From the NCBI GenBank assembly GCA_964368645.1, contig CAYJBY010000001.1, forward strand, positions 133,435-197,434: a stretch of 64,000 nt of DNA, written 5' to 3'. The first letter of the stretch is position 1; each line of letters opens with the position of its first letter. The notes below the pieces were generated by a model. It was not told the DNA's origin and made no database searches. It worked only from the letters and a program-made list of their open reading frames with translations. The position numbers were made by a program, and so were the translations under genes. This DNA comes from JAEDHM01 sp964368645. Lineage in GTDB: Bacteria; Bacillota; Clostridia; Christensenellales; CAG-1252. Below, piece after piece: positions 44,444 through 52,495 of the stretch.

Positions 44444-44668
44444 CTAGTATTGTACAAGCCCGAATAGCAAATCTGCGGATATATCGTAAAGTCCGCAAAG
44501 AAAAACTATCTGCTCGTAATTCAGCTCGAACACGCCGTTTTCAAATCGGCTGTACTGTTGCTGAGTAATATGCATTAATTCGGCGACGTTCTTTTGCGTA
44601 TAGCCGCAGTTTTTTCCGCTTTCTTTTAGGACGTTGCCGACGGTTTTGCTTAGTCTTTCCTCGGTCAT
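44444..44668 (-). CDS. XRE-family transcriptional regulator
   Basis: 74 residues, one helix-turn-helix: CGYTQKNVAELMHITQQQYS with the recognition helix in QQQYSRFENGVFEL, followed by YDISADLLFGL, the usual C-terminal helix. ATG 44668 is chosen since GGGGA lies 7 bases upstream; a TTG 12 bases earlier would fall in that site. Divergent from the large zinc-ribbon membrane protein gene and inside the 60-bp direct repeats. No toxin-like partner is seen. Confidence 0.85.
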   Translation of the reverse strand: MTEERLSKTVGNVLKESGKNCGYTQKNVAELMHITQQQYSRFENGVFELNYEQIVFLCGLYDISADLLFGLVQY

Positions 44669-44885
44669 ATAAATCCCCAAAAATACAAAATGTATTGACT
44701 TATATCATCAAAAGTTGTACCTTACTATATATAGGGTTTTATTAGGACTGATCACTCATTTTGCTTTTATTCGGGGAATAAGCTACAAGGGGCAACGCCA
44801 AAGGCTCTTTAGTCTAAATGAACGGTTTAGCCTTATAGGTCGAAAATTATTGTGTTTACGCATTAATGCGTGTGTGAGGAGGTTA

Positions 44886-46754
44886 ATGATTTTGGATAAT
44901 ATCGATGTAAAAATTTGCAGTAACTGCGGCGCGAGTAATCCGCCTATTCACAAGTTTTGCTCGCAATGCGGCGAGGGTTTAACGCCGAAAACGTGCCCCA
45001 AGTGCGGTGCTCCCTACGAACGGGAGCAGAAATTCTGCGGTTTTTGCGGAGCTTTACTCGATAAGCCAAAACAAGGACAGACCGCCGCAACCGTTGCGTC
45101 GGAAAACAGTTCGGAAGGCTTATTTTTTCAGCCGCAACCGCAGGTCAAGCCGATTAGGCGCAATCCGATACGATTAGTCAAAGCATTCTTGACCTCTGAT
45201 AAAAAACGGGGACGTCGTATTATCCGCGACGGCTCGCTAATGCTCATCGCTGTAATATTGTTTATATTATCCTTTATGCCCGTTGTGAAAATAGATTTTA
45301 TAAATAGGGGCTATTATAATTACGGTATACAACTATCACCGGTTCACTTCATCACGTTTATGAGTGATAACGCCAAGCATTACAGCGATAATGAAATAAT
45401 GGATCTCTACGACAAACGGCAAGAGCTTTCCATAGACCTTGATGAAGCTTTGAAGGAGGATTACAATGAGTACACAGATAAATTAGCGATATCCTCTAAC
45501 ACCAAAAAGTTGGCTAGGCAATTCTATATTTGTGCGCAGAGATGTAACATAGCAAATGGCAATTTAGCTCCCGGAGATCTAAGTGCGCTTATTATCACAG
45601 GCATAGTAAGTCTTTTCTACATACTGTTTTCCATAGGCTTTGCGGCAGTTGCCGTACTCAATTTTGTATTCGGCATACAGCGAAAAAAGGATTTGTTCAA
45701 ACCAATCGCCGTATTATTTTCCGTTTTCTTGGGTTTTTCTCTTACGGTTTTGTTTACAGGGAGAATGTTTTTAGTGTCAAACTATTCCTCTATCAGCGTG
45801 GCAGGCTCCTTTATCGCGTTACTATTTTTCTCGGTGTTGGGCTTGGGCTTAACCTTCTTCTTTACCCTCTTCGGCAAGGGACGCGCCGCGGTCAAAAAGG
45901 CGATTCCGCAAATGCTTACCGTAGCCGTAATCGTCACCATAATAGGAGCAATGTTTGCCCCTATGCTTTCGGTCAACGCTAAGCTCACGCTTAAGGGCAG
46001 ACTTTCGCCTGAAAAAATACAAATCAATCTTGACTCGGATGTCTTCTACGATATGATGATAATGGACTTGCATAAGGATATTATATCCAACATCAACGGT
46101 GATACCCAACGCAGCGAAAAAATCACAGAAATATATTCAGCGTTAGAACAGTACACAAAAACAGAAATCAAACGAGGGAACGCCCTTGATGTGGCTAAGA
46201 GCGCCGTAATATATTCCTTTATGCTGCGAGGGGGTTATAGGGTAAGCTCTCTGTTCGTAATAGTCAATCTGATGCTTGTTTTAATCGGACTAATGAGTAC
46301 CGTATTTTTAGGCGTTAATACCGCCGTGCTTATGGGCGGTAAACGAAGAGCCGTATGTTATACGCTAAAAGCCTTGATTATTGTATGCGCTCTCATTGTT
46401 TTGGCAATGTGTATTGTCGTTGCAGGTGTGTCTAACAGCGCCTACGAAAAATATAGCCTGGACGATTACCATATAGGAGTTCAAGCAGGCTCTATTCTTA
46501 TCACCGTTTTAGCGATAGGCTTTGCCTTCTGCCCCACAAGGTTCAAGGACAAGTCGAAAATCGGCGACATTGAGGAATGGGAGCGTTGCATCAACGACCG
46601 ATACCAACAACAGTATGCAACAGGTAACGACTGCGCTCCAAACGACTACGCGCCCAACGACTGCGCTCCTCGTAATGAGTTTGCTCCCGATAACGACTGC
46701 GTATCCTCCGCGGAACCGCAAGCCCTACCCGAAGATGATAACATTATTAACTGA
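44886..46754 (+). CDS. Zinc-ribbon multi-pass membrane protein
   Basis: About 622 residues. Two tandem zinc ribbons at residues 8-55: ICSNCGASNPPIHKFCSQCG, then KTCPKCGAPYEREQKFCGFC. A ~60-residue linker and about eight membrane segments in two groups follow, with an extracytoplasmic loop of ~90 residues after the first and another in the middle. The C-terminus is a short repeat of NDCAPNDYAPNDCAP type. Function unknown; such ribbon-plus-membrane proteins are common, poorly described sensors or scaffolds. AGGAGG favours ATG 44886 (3-base gap) or TTG 44892 (9-base gap); the open frame upstream has no ribosome site. Confidence 0.8.
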   Translation: MILDNIDVKICSNCGASNPPIHKFCSQCGEGLTPKTCPKCGAPYEREQKFCGFCGALLDKPKQGQTAATVASENSSEGLFFQPQPQVKPIRRNPIRLVKAFLTSDKKRGRRIIRDGSLMLIAVILFILSFMPVVKIDFINRGYYNYGIQLSPVHFITFMSDNAKHYSDNEIMDLYDKRQELSIDLDEALKEDYNEYTDKLAISSNTKKLARQFYICAQRCNIANGNLAPGDLSALIITGIVSLFYILFSIGFAAVAVLNFVFGIQRKKDLFKPIAVLFSVFLGFSLTVLFTGRMFLVSNYSSISVAGSFIALLFFSVLGLGLTFFFTLFGKGRAAVKKAIPQMLTVAVIVTIIGAMFAPMLSVNAKLTLKGRLSPEKIQINLDSDVFYDMMIMDLHKDIISNINGDTQRSEKITEIYSALEQYTKTEIKRGNALDVAKSAVIYSFMLRGGYRVSSLFVIVNLMLVLIGLMSTVFLGVNTAVLMGGKRRAVCYTLKALIIVCALIVLAMCIVVAGVSNSAYEKYSLDDYHIGVQAGSILITVLAIGFAFCPTRFKDKSKIGDIEEWERCINDRYQQQYATGNDCAPNDYAPNDCAPRNEFAPDNDCVSSAEPQALPEDDNIIN

Positions 46755-46974
46755 TAATCCTTGTGCCCAGCTCCGCACCGAAAAACCTCGGATTTCGCCC
46801 TCAAATGCGCCCAAAACGGCAAAATCGTCACAGCGGCGTAATCGGTTGGCTTCCTGATAAACTGCCTTAAAAAATGGCACAATACCGCGGTTTCTAATAC
46901 GCGCAAGGAGAATTAATAACCGATTTTGCGGTAAGCCGAAGGGCAAGGAGTTGAGCATTCGCAAAGTTTAACAC
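46755..46974. repeat. 60-bp direct repeat, right copy, and adjoining spacer
   Basis: 46772-46831 is the second perfect copy of the 60-bp repeat at 44298-44357. The remaining bases to 46974 hold no gene and no recognised signal. Confidence 0.9.
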
Positions 46975-47010
46975 AAAGAAACCCGATTTTTGCAATCGGG
47001 TTTCTTTTTT
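46975..47010. terminator. Bidirectional terminator between membrane protein and kinase genes
   Basis: AAAGAAACCCGAT/ATCGGGTTTCTTT with a short loop and flanking A- and T-runs; the two genes converge on it. Confidence 0.88.
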
Positions 47011-47077
47011 ACCGTAGTACGGTCAATAGTTTTTCAGTTCATATTTACTCCTGCTTAACAGGGGCTGGTTTCGGCGG

Positions 47078-48541
47078 TTATTCCGTCTCGATAGGCAGGG
47101 AGAAGTAGAATTCACTGCCCTTGCCGAGAGCGGTATCCACGCCGTAATCCACGTTAGGGTGAGCGTCCAGTATCGCCTTGACTATGGACAAGCCCAAGCC
47201 GCTGCCCACAACGGCGCGTTTGTGCTCCTTGGCGCGGTAATACCTCTGCCAAATCATATTGACCTGCTCATCGTCCATACCGGGACCTGTGTCCTTAACG
47301 CCGAACCGCGCTCTTTCGCCCTCTTTTCTTAGGGTAATCGTCACCTTTTTGTCTTCTCCAGTGTAGTTGACAGCGTTGCTTACCAAGTTGTAAAGCACAA
47401 GCTCCATACGCGTGGGATCGCCCTTAACCGTAATATCGGGTTCCACCTCCGAGGTTATGGAATAGCCCTGAAGCTCGTCGTAAACCTTGAAGCTCTCGCC
47501 GACCTTAACCACCGCGTCGGAAAGGTTAAATACAACGTGGTGAGTTTCGCCTGCGCCGCTTTCCATCTTAGAGAGGTTAAGCATATCGCGCACCAGTACG
47601 GTCAGTCTGTCCGTTTCCTTGATAATCCTCGCCAAATGCTCCTCGCGCTTTTCGGGATTGTCGCCGGAAATATCCCTAATCAGCTCCGCGTAACCCTTGA
47701 CAATGGTTAAAGGGGTTCTCAAATCGTGGGATACGTTGGCGATAAGCTCGCGCCGCAAACTTTCCGTCTTGTTGATTTCGGTAGTGGCGTAGTTAAGGGT
47801 AGAGGCAAGCTCGCGAGTTTCGGTAAAGCCGTTCTCCTTGAAGTGTACGTCGGTCTTGCCTGCCGCCAGTTGCTCGGCTGTTTTGGAAAGGTCCCTAATC
47901 TGCTTGCTGACGATACCGCTAATTAAAATACTGAAAATAAACGCCAAAACGATAACCATTATAGTGGTTATCCATAGCTGAACCTCCAGCATATCGATGG
48001 TAGATTGCACCTGTCCGATATTGTAGCTGACTAAAAGATAGACCTTTCCGTCGGTGTTGATTTTTTTGGCGAAAATCACCTCGGTATTATCCACGGTTTG
48101 CGCGGTCACGCTGTTGCCGTTGGCGTCGTCAAGACGATTGAGAATATCGGCGATAACGGCGTTTTGAGTTAGCGGCTGTTCCTTACTCACGTCCAGACCG
48201 AACTTGTTGGTTTCGGAGGAGTAATTGACCTTGACGGTAGCGGAAGAGCTGACCTCCACAACCATAACCGAGAGGTTTTTCTGCCGCGCGTACTCGCTGT
48301 AAAGCGTTTGATACCCGATAGGCGTATAGTTTGCCGCAAGATAATCGCCGCCCGTCTCCAGTTCCTTGACGCGTTGCTTTGTATAGTACAAATCCATAAA
48401 GAAAAATTGAGTCAGCCACACAAAACCCAGTACGATAGCGGTGAAAATCATAAATGCCAACCAAATACCAAAGCGCATACACTTAGGGTCGATTTTGGCG
48501 GTCAGCCATTGTTTTAGCTTTGAAGAAGTTTCTTTTTTCAT
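47078..48541 (-). CDS. Orphan sensor histidine kinase
   Basis: 487 residues. The first membrane segment (about 26-48), a ~115-residue extracytoplasmic domain, the second segment (about 160-183) and a HAMP linker are followed by the H-box NVSHDLRTPLTIVKGYAELI near 270, N-box LVSNAVNYTG near 380, DTGPGMDD, and G2 box GSGLGLSIVKAIL. The family resembles WalK/PhoR-type kinases. No response regulator is adjacent, there is no convincing ribosome site, and a block of dispersed repeats starts ~60 bases upstream. The frame stays open through those repeats to 48901, but that stretch is repeat sequence, so ATG 48541 is chosen. Confidence 0.87.
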   Translation of the reverse strand: MKKETSSKLKQWLTAKIDPKCMRFGIWLAFMIFTAIVLGFVWLTQFFFMDLYYTKQRVKELETGGDYLAANYTPIGYQTLYSEYARQKNLSVMVVEVSSSATVKVNYSSETNKFGLDVSKEQPLTQNAVIADILNRLDDANGNSVTAQTVDNTEVIFAKKINTDGKVYLLVSYNIGQVQSTIDMLEVQLWITTIMVIVLAFIFSILISGIVSKQIRDLSKTAEQLAAGKTDVHFKENGFTETRELASTLNYATTEINKTESLRRELIANVSHDLRTPLTIVKGYAELIRDISGDNPEKREEHLARIIKETDRLTVLVRDMLNLSKMESGAGETHHVVFNLSDAVVKVGESFKVYDELQGYSITSEVEPDITVKGDPTRMELVLYNLVSNAVNYTGEDKKVTITLRKEGERARFGVKDTGPGMDDEQVNMIWQRYYRAKEHKRAVVGSGLGLSIVKAILDAHPNVDYGVDTALGKGSEFYFSLPIETE

Positions 48542-48852
48542 AACAGTAAAATCATACTTCAATAACGCCGAAAAGTCAATAGGGCAGTATTCCCTCTCCG
48601 TAGGACTTCTTTTTCCCCGGGGTTCCCCGCAAGACCGCGTAACGGTGTTGTGGCTATGCCGCATAGATGCGAGATTCTTCACTTCGCATAAACGCTTGTT
48701 CAGAATGACAGTTCCTATGTTTCTAAATATGGCAGTTCCCACTTTAGGCGATAGGGAGATGTTGTGGGGTGGGTTTGTCATTCTGAGAAGCAACCTCGTT
48801 GTGCCGAAGAATCTCGCGTTTACGCGGTACAGTATTAACACTCTCCTTATTT
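48542..48852. repeat. Cluster of dispersed elements upstream of the orphan kinase
   Basis: A hairpin-type copy GGGGTTCCCCGCAAGACCGC near 48619, an inverted element GCGAGATTCTTCACTTCGC near 48669 to CAGAATGACAG near 48711, a CAGTTCCCACTTTAGGCGAT stretch (shared with 52.06 kb) and a forward element TGTCATTCTGAGAAGCAACC near 48777 to GAATCTCGCG near 48819. No gene. Confidence 0.85.
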
Positions 48853-48979
48853 CTCTCCATAGGACTTCATTCCCTCTCCGTAGGTCTTCTTTCCTCTCCA
48901 TAGGACTTCATTCCCTCTCCGTAGGTCTTCTTTCCTCTCCATAGGACTTCATTCCCTCTCCGTAGGTCTTCTTTTCCCA
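48853..48979. repeat. Tandem CTCTCCGTAGG/CTCTCCATAGG repeat
   Basis: About six units of ~20-21 bases, alternating CTCTCCATAGGACTTCATTC and CTCTCCGTAGGTCTTCTTTC, so the true period is ~41 bases. Related arrays lie at 51.86 and 52.16-52.31 kb, always next to the dispersed elements. Confidence 0.88.
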
Positions 48980-49179
48980 ATAAAAAGCGGTAATAAAAAA
49001 GACGGAAAATCCGTCCAATACGATAATGCTTATTAGCTTATTTCTCGAATAAAAAAACAACCGCCCAATAGCGGAAAATATATTAAGATACGTAATCAAT
49101 CATAGGAAAAACCGCAAAAACAAAGAATTAGGGTGTGCGTTATCCGCACAGCCCACAAAAATCTGTGAACGTAAGCGGC
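48980..49179. other. Spacer without recognised features
   Basis: 200 A/T-rich bases with no gene, promoter or repeat that I can support. Confidence 0.5.
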
Positions 49180-49383
49180 TTACAACTTCCAATCGTCGGC
49201 GATGGTGATTCCCTCTTTTTTGCACATCGCATTGAACTTGCTTTGAGTCTTAAAACTGGGAGCGTGGTGTCCCTGTTCCAAACGATTAACAGTGGCGAAG
49301 CTAACGCCCATTCTTTCCGCAAGCTCCTCTTGACTTAAAATCAGCTCTGATCTGACGTATTGAAGTTTTTTGTTAAAATCCAT
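49180..49383 (-). CDS. XRE-family transcriptional regulator
   Basis: 67 residues with one helix-turn-helix: LSQEELAERMGVSFATVNRL, then EQGHHAPSF. The rest, KFNAMCKKEGITIADDWKL, is short and without a second domain; such single-domain Cro-like proteins often pair with membrane or envelope genes. ATG 49383 is used since GGAGG sits 6 bases before it. An imperfect palindrome ATAGCA...TGCTAT (49396-49415) just upstream may be its own operator. No partner gene is adjacent. Confidence 0.85.
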   Translation of the reverse strand: MDFNKKLQYVRSELILSQEELAERMGVSFATVNRLEQGHHAPSFKTQSKFNAMCKKEGITIADDWKL

Positions 49384-49597
49384 ATTTCCTCCGTCATAGC
49401 AAATTATCGTGCTATATAACAAATTATAATACACTTATAAGAAAAATACAAGGTTTTTCCCAAAATTTTTCTTACTCTCTGGGTTTTCGCCCTAATAACG
49501 CCGTTTCACTCCGTTATTTTCCCACAACAAAGCCTTTTTAATCGGCGTTTACGCGACATAAGTATTACGCTGGATTTTGATAGCCGAAAAAGGTTAA

Positions 49598-49813
49598 TTA
49601 TCTATTTGTTAGCCCCAAAAAATAATCTGCGGAAATATCCAACGCAAGAGAAAGCTGGCGCAGCATATCGTAGCCGGGTTTAGCCTTTCCGTGCAACCAT
49701 TCGCTGACCTGACTTTGCTTGATACCCACACGGCAAGCAAACGCAACCTGTGTCATATCGTGTTCGATAAGGTAATCCCTTAATATATCCTTAAACTCAA
49801 TAAAAGTATCCAT
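49598..49813 (-). CDS. XRE-family transcriptional regulator with divergent lipoprotein target
   Basis: 71 residues, one helix-turn-helix: MTQVAFACRVGIKQSQVSEW with the recognition helix QSQVSEWLHGKAKPGY, then ALDISADYFLGLTN. Starts at ATG 49813. Directly upstream are two 16-bp palindromes, one of which fills the spacer of the divergent lipoprotein promoter, so it is most likely the repressor of that gene and of itself. Confidence 0.87.
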   Translation of the reverse strand: MDTFIEFKDILRDYLIEHDMTQVAFACRVGIKQSQVSEWLHGKAKPGYDMLRQLSLALDISADYFLGLTNR

Positions 49814-49824
49814 AATTCAAATTT

Positions 49825-49869
49825 TATAGAAAATCCTATATTTATGGTTGACGTATAGAAAATTCTATA
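49825..49869. promoter_or_regulatory. Twin operator palindromes of the 49.8-kb XRE regulator
   Basis: TATAGAAAATCCTATA (49825-49840, imperfect) and TATAGAAAATTCTATA (49854-49869, near-perfect inverted repeat), 29 bases apart. The second occupies the 17-base spacer between -35 and -10 of the divergent promoter. Confidence 0.85.
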
Positions 49870-49876
49870 TTACAAT
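49848..49876 (+). promoter_or_regulatory. Promoter of the 49.96-kb lipoprotein gene
   Basis: TTGACG (49848-49853), 17-base spacer, TACAAT (49871-49876), about 80 bases before the start codon. Confidence 0.82.
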
Positions 49877-49955
49877 TAAGTTGATATTGTTCTACACGGG
49901 GAAACTGGTTGCTTTGCAACAATACGATATCAGAAAAAATATGGAGGAGAATAAA

Positions 49956-50543
49956 ATGAGAAAAAAGTATGCTGGTTTAATAATATGTTTTGCGATTATT
50001 CTTATTTGCACTATTGCATTTGTAGGTTGCAACAGCACAGATAAAATTAACAAATTTGGTGACAAATTATCCAAAAGCAACAACTGTGAAGTCAACTTAA
50101 TAATGGAAGTACCCGTTTTCGGTACTGTAGAAATGAAAATGAAAGTAGATGGCAATAAATCATATACTTCCGAATATATGGGAGAGCCTGCGGAATTTAC
50201 GGAAACGATTGACGGCATAATATACACATATACAAAATCCGGCAGTAAGTGGCAAAAAGACTCAGGCGTTGCCAAAACAGAGGATAATACTCCTATGGGT
50301 GAAAGCGAGGAATTTCTATCTTTGTTTAACGGCGAAAACTACGAGTATTCAAAAGACAAAAAGGGCTATGTCCTAAAGGATAATGCGTCCGTAGATTTTA
50401 TGGGAATGACCTCGATACTGATGGTTATTGATGGTAATGATTGCACGATAACAGGCGTTGTTCCCGATGAAGAAGCAACTATGAAAGTTACAATAAAAAT
50501 AATTAACGTAGGGAAAACGACAGTTGAATTGCCTACAGTGTAA
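49956..50543 (+). CDS. Lipoprotein of unknown function, XRE-controlled
   Basis: 195 residues. Signal peptide with lipobox (AFVGC, Cys25), so it is lipid-anchored outside the membrane. The mature part is beta-rich: VNLIMEVPVFGTVEMKMKVD, then a YTSEYMGEPAEFTETIDGIIY stretch (given in part) reminiscent of LolA/LppX-like lipid-carrying folds found in Gram-positive lipoproteins; this is a resemblance only. ATG 49956 is preceded by GGAGG. More A+T-rich than housekeeping neighbours. Divergent from an XRE gene with shared operators. Confidence 0.78.
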   Translation: MRKKYAGLIICFAIILICTIAFVGCNSTDKINKFGDKLSKSNNCEVNLIMEVPVFGTVEMKMKVDGNKSYTSEYMGEPAEFTETIDGIIYTYTKSGSKWQKDSGVAKTEDNTPMGESEEFLSLFNGENYEYSKDKKGYVLKDNASVDFMGMTSILMVIDGNDCTITGVVPDEEATMKVTIKIINVGKTTVELPTV

Positions 50544-50854
50544 GAGCGATTGTCGATTAGATAAATTTCATTATTGTGAATTATCATAACTGACACATCA
50601 ACGGCAAATCTCTTTTCCGCCGATTACCCAACCATCTATCGCTTGTAGCTTTCCGCCTTTCGGCGAGATTTTGCAATCACCCCACAATACCGCTACACGG
50701 TTTTGCGGAGAACCCCGATACTTCGCATAAACGCTCGTTCAGAATGACAGTGCTTATATTGGACAGTGCGGACGGCTATTGAGGCGGCTACCAACGTAAA
50801 TATGGTTATTTTGCGTTGTTACGGACGCGGTATATATCTTTTTAACTAATTCTT
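50544..50854. repeat. Dispersed element with inverted hairpin repeat upstream of hpt
   Basis: GGCGAGATTTTGCAATCACC near 50662, then a hairpin copy in reverse orientation (CACCCCACAATACCGCTACA near 50677 to GAACCCCG near 50719) and CAGAATGACAG near 50741. No gene in the ~310-base stretch. Confidence 0.85.
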
Positions 50855-50884
50855 TTGACATAAGGCGGCGGCTCTTGGTATAAT
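50855..50884 (+). promoter_or_regulatory. Promoter of hpt
   Basis: TTGACA (50855-50860), 18-base spacer, TATAAT (50879-50884). Confidence 0.85.
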
Positions 50885-50912
50885 CAAGGTATTAAGGGTT
50901 TCGGAGGATAAA

Positions 50913-51446
50913 ATGAAAGAGTATTCCGTTCTAATAGACGAAGCAACAATCAAAGCGCGTATCAAGCAGGTTGGCGAGCAGATAGCCGCCGATTTTGCAG
51001 GCAAGCCTATCCTTGCGGTTTGCGTTTTACGCGGCGCGGTGGTGTTTTACGCTGATTTAATCAGATACTTGCCTGCCGATACAGGTTTGGACTTCATCTC
51101 TGTAAAAAGCTACGGTAACGGCACTTCCTCAACAGGCGAAGTCGCAATGATTAAGGATTTATCCGAGCCTGTCAGAGGCCGTCACGTCATAATCATTGAG
51201 GATATAGTAGATAGCGGAATCACCCTGAGCTACCTCAAAAAGCTCCTTGCCGCCCGTGAACCTGCTTCCGTGTCGATATGCACTCTGCTTGACAAGCCCT
51301 CTCGCCGCAAGGTGGAGCTTGTTCCCGAGTATTCCTGCTTCCAAGTACCCAACGAGTTCGTTGTGGGCTACGGCTTGGACTATGCGGAAAAGTACCGCAC
51401 CCTTAGAGAAGTCTGCGTTCTTGAGCCGTGGGTTTATTCAAAATAA
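50913..51446 (+). CDS. hpt: Hypoxanthine phosphoribosyltransferase
   Basis: 177 residues; converts hypoxanthine (and guanine) with PRPP to IMP (GMP), purine salvage in the cytosol. The PRPP loop is VIIIEDIVDSGITLSYL near residue 92, with VLRGAVVFYADLIRYL near 42 and DFISVKSYGNGTSSTGEV forming the flexible active-site loop. The C-terminal VPNEFVVGYGLDYAEKYR gives the base-binding part. GGAGG precedes the ATG; monocistronic with its own promoter and terminator. Confidence 0.96.
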   Translation: MKEYSVLIDEATIKARIKQVGEQIAADFAGKPILAVCVLRGAVVFYADLIRYLPADTGLDFISVKSYGNGTSSTGEVAMIKDLSEPVRGRHVIIIEDIVDSGITLSYLKKLLAAREPASVSICTLLDKPSRRKVELVPEYSCFQVPNEFVVGYGLDYAEKYRTLREVCVLEPWVYSK

Positions 51447-51490
51447 TTCCACTTTCCGATTAGCAAGGTCGAAAGTAATTCAAGCAATAT

Positions 51491-51518
51491 AAGGACAGTC
51501 GTCACGGCTGTCCTTTTT
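51491..51518 (+). terminator. Terminator of hpt
   Basis: Stem AAGGACAG/CTGTCCTT with a 10-base loop, then TTTTT. Confidence 0.88.
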
Positions 51519-51879
51519 CGTTAAGTGCCGTCCGCAAAGCCCTTATACCCTCGCGCAAAGCTAACCGCCGTTTTACGGTTTTGCTAAGTCAACCGCCGCC
51601 GTTGCCGCAATAATATCCGCCTTTTCCTTATAGCCCGATAGCCGTACCGTCCGATTGGGTTTTAACGGGTTTGCCTTTTCGTTGCACCTTAAGGTTCTCC
51701 CTCAAAATCCTTATATATAGCGCACACGTGTTACGCATACGCGCACGTGCGCACGAGGATACGTTACCAAGCCTACGCCAAAGCCGTAAAGGACATAGCA
51801 CGTAAACGCACGCAAAGGATATACCGCGTAAACGCGCCATAGTATCACACGTTCCTTATTTTCTCCGTAGCACTTCTCT
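51519..51879. other. Spacer without a recognised gene
   Basis: About 360 bases. It contains CGCAAAGCTAACCGCCG and CCGCCGTT words near 51555-51610, an alternating purine/pyrimidine stretch around 51722-51760 (CGCACACGTG, CGCGCACGTGCGCACG) and one CTCCGTAGCACTTCTCTC unit of the tandem family near 51861. The open frames here lack ribosome sites and I do not accept them. Confidence 0.6.
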
Positions 51880-52160
51880 CTTTCCGAGGTTGTTCGCAAG
51901 ACTGTATAGCTGTATTGTATTGTGGATATACCGCGTAAACGCGAGATTCTGCAATCACCCCATAATACCGCTACACGGTTTTGTGGGGAACCCCGATACT
52001 TCGCATAAACGCTCGTTCAGAATGACAGAACCTATGTTTCTAAAAATGGCAGTTCCCACTTTAGGCGATAGGGAGATGTTGTGGTGAGGGTTGTCATTCT
52101 GAGGAACAACCTGTTTGGACGAAGAATCTCGCGTTTACGCGGTATGTCAATCACACGCTC
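51880..52160. repeat. Two dispersed elements in opposite orientation
   Basis: GCGAGATTCTGCAATCACCC near 51941 with a reverse hairpin copy and CAGAATGACAG near 52018. Then CAGTTCCCACTTTAGGCGAT (shared with 48.73 kb) and a forward element TGTCATTCTGAGGAACAACC near 52093 to GAATCTCGCG near 52125. Confidence 0.85.
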
Positions 52161-52312
52161 CTTATTACTCTCCGTAGGACTTCTTTTCTCTCCATAGCAC
52201 TTCTCTCGCCCCGTAGGACTTTTCTCTTTCCATAGCACTTCTCGCCCTCTCCATAGGACTTCTCGCCCTCCGTAGCACTTCTTTCCCTCTCCATAGCACT
52301 TCTCTCTCCCCG
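52161..52312. repeat. Tandem CTCCGTAGGAC/CTCCATAGCAC repeat
   Basis: About seven degenerate units of ~20 bases alternating CCGTAGGACTTCT and CCATAGCACTTCT, the same family as 48853-48979. Confidence 0.88.
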
Positions 52313-52372
52313 GGGTTCCCCGCAAAAACACGTAGTGTTATTGTGGGGTGGTGTGGGGTGGGTTTTTTTACC
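52313..52372. repeat. Hairpin repeat upstream of xpt
   Basis: GGGGTTCCCCGCAAAAACAC to GTGTTATTGTGGGGTGG with a duplicated GTGGGGTGG tail, about 45 bases before the xpt -35. Confidence 0.85.
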
Positions 52373-52416
52373 AAAAGGATTTTCGGAAATATTTCGTAAG
52401 AGGGGGGTTAAATTAA

Positions 52417-52445
52417 TTGACACTTCAAAATGAAATAACTATACT
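52417..52445 (+). promoter_or_regulatory. Promoter of xpt and the nucleoside importer
   Basis: TTGACA (52417-52422), 17-base spacer, TATACT (52440-52445). CTTCAAAATG occurs in the spacer and again at 52464, a possible direct-repeat protein site. The ~45-base leader is too short for a purine riboswitch. Confidence 0.8.
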
Positions 52446-52495
52446 GATAATATGCAGTGCGGCTTCAAAATGGGAGTCGCTAGTACGGAGGCGAA

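Noticed and set aside
44715..44885. N-terminal extension of the zinc-ribbon membrane protein
   Set aside because: No ribosome site, composition unlike the rest, and AGGAGG lies directly before ATG 44886/TTG 44892.
48542..48901. 120-residue N-terminal extension of the orphan kinase
   Set aside because: The sequence consists of dispersed and tandem repeats that also occur at non-coding places.
49180..49813. Toxin-antitoxin module from the neighbouring XRE genes
   Set aside because: Both are regulators; no toxin-like gene overlaps or adjoins them.
51628..52423. Several arginine/glutamate-rich open frames on the minus strand
   Set aside because: They are translations of the CTCTCCGTAGG tandem repeats and hairpin elements; no homology or ribosome sites.
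52440..52495. Purine riboswitch upstream of xpt, as in Bacillus
   Set aside because: The leader is only ~45 bases and shows none of the conserved aptamer sequence.
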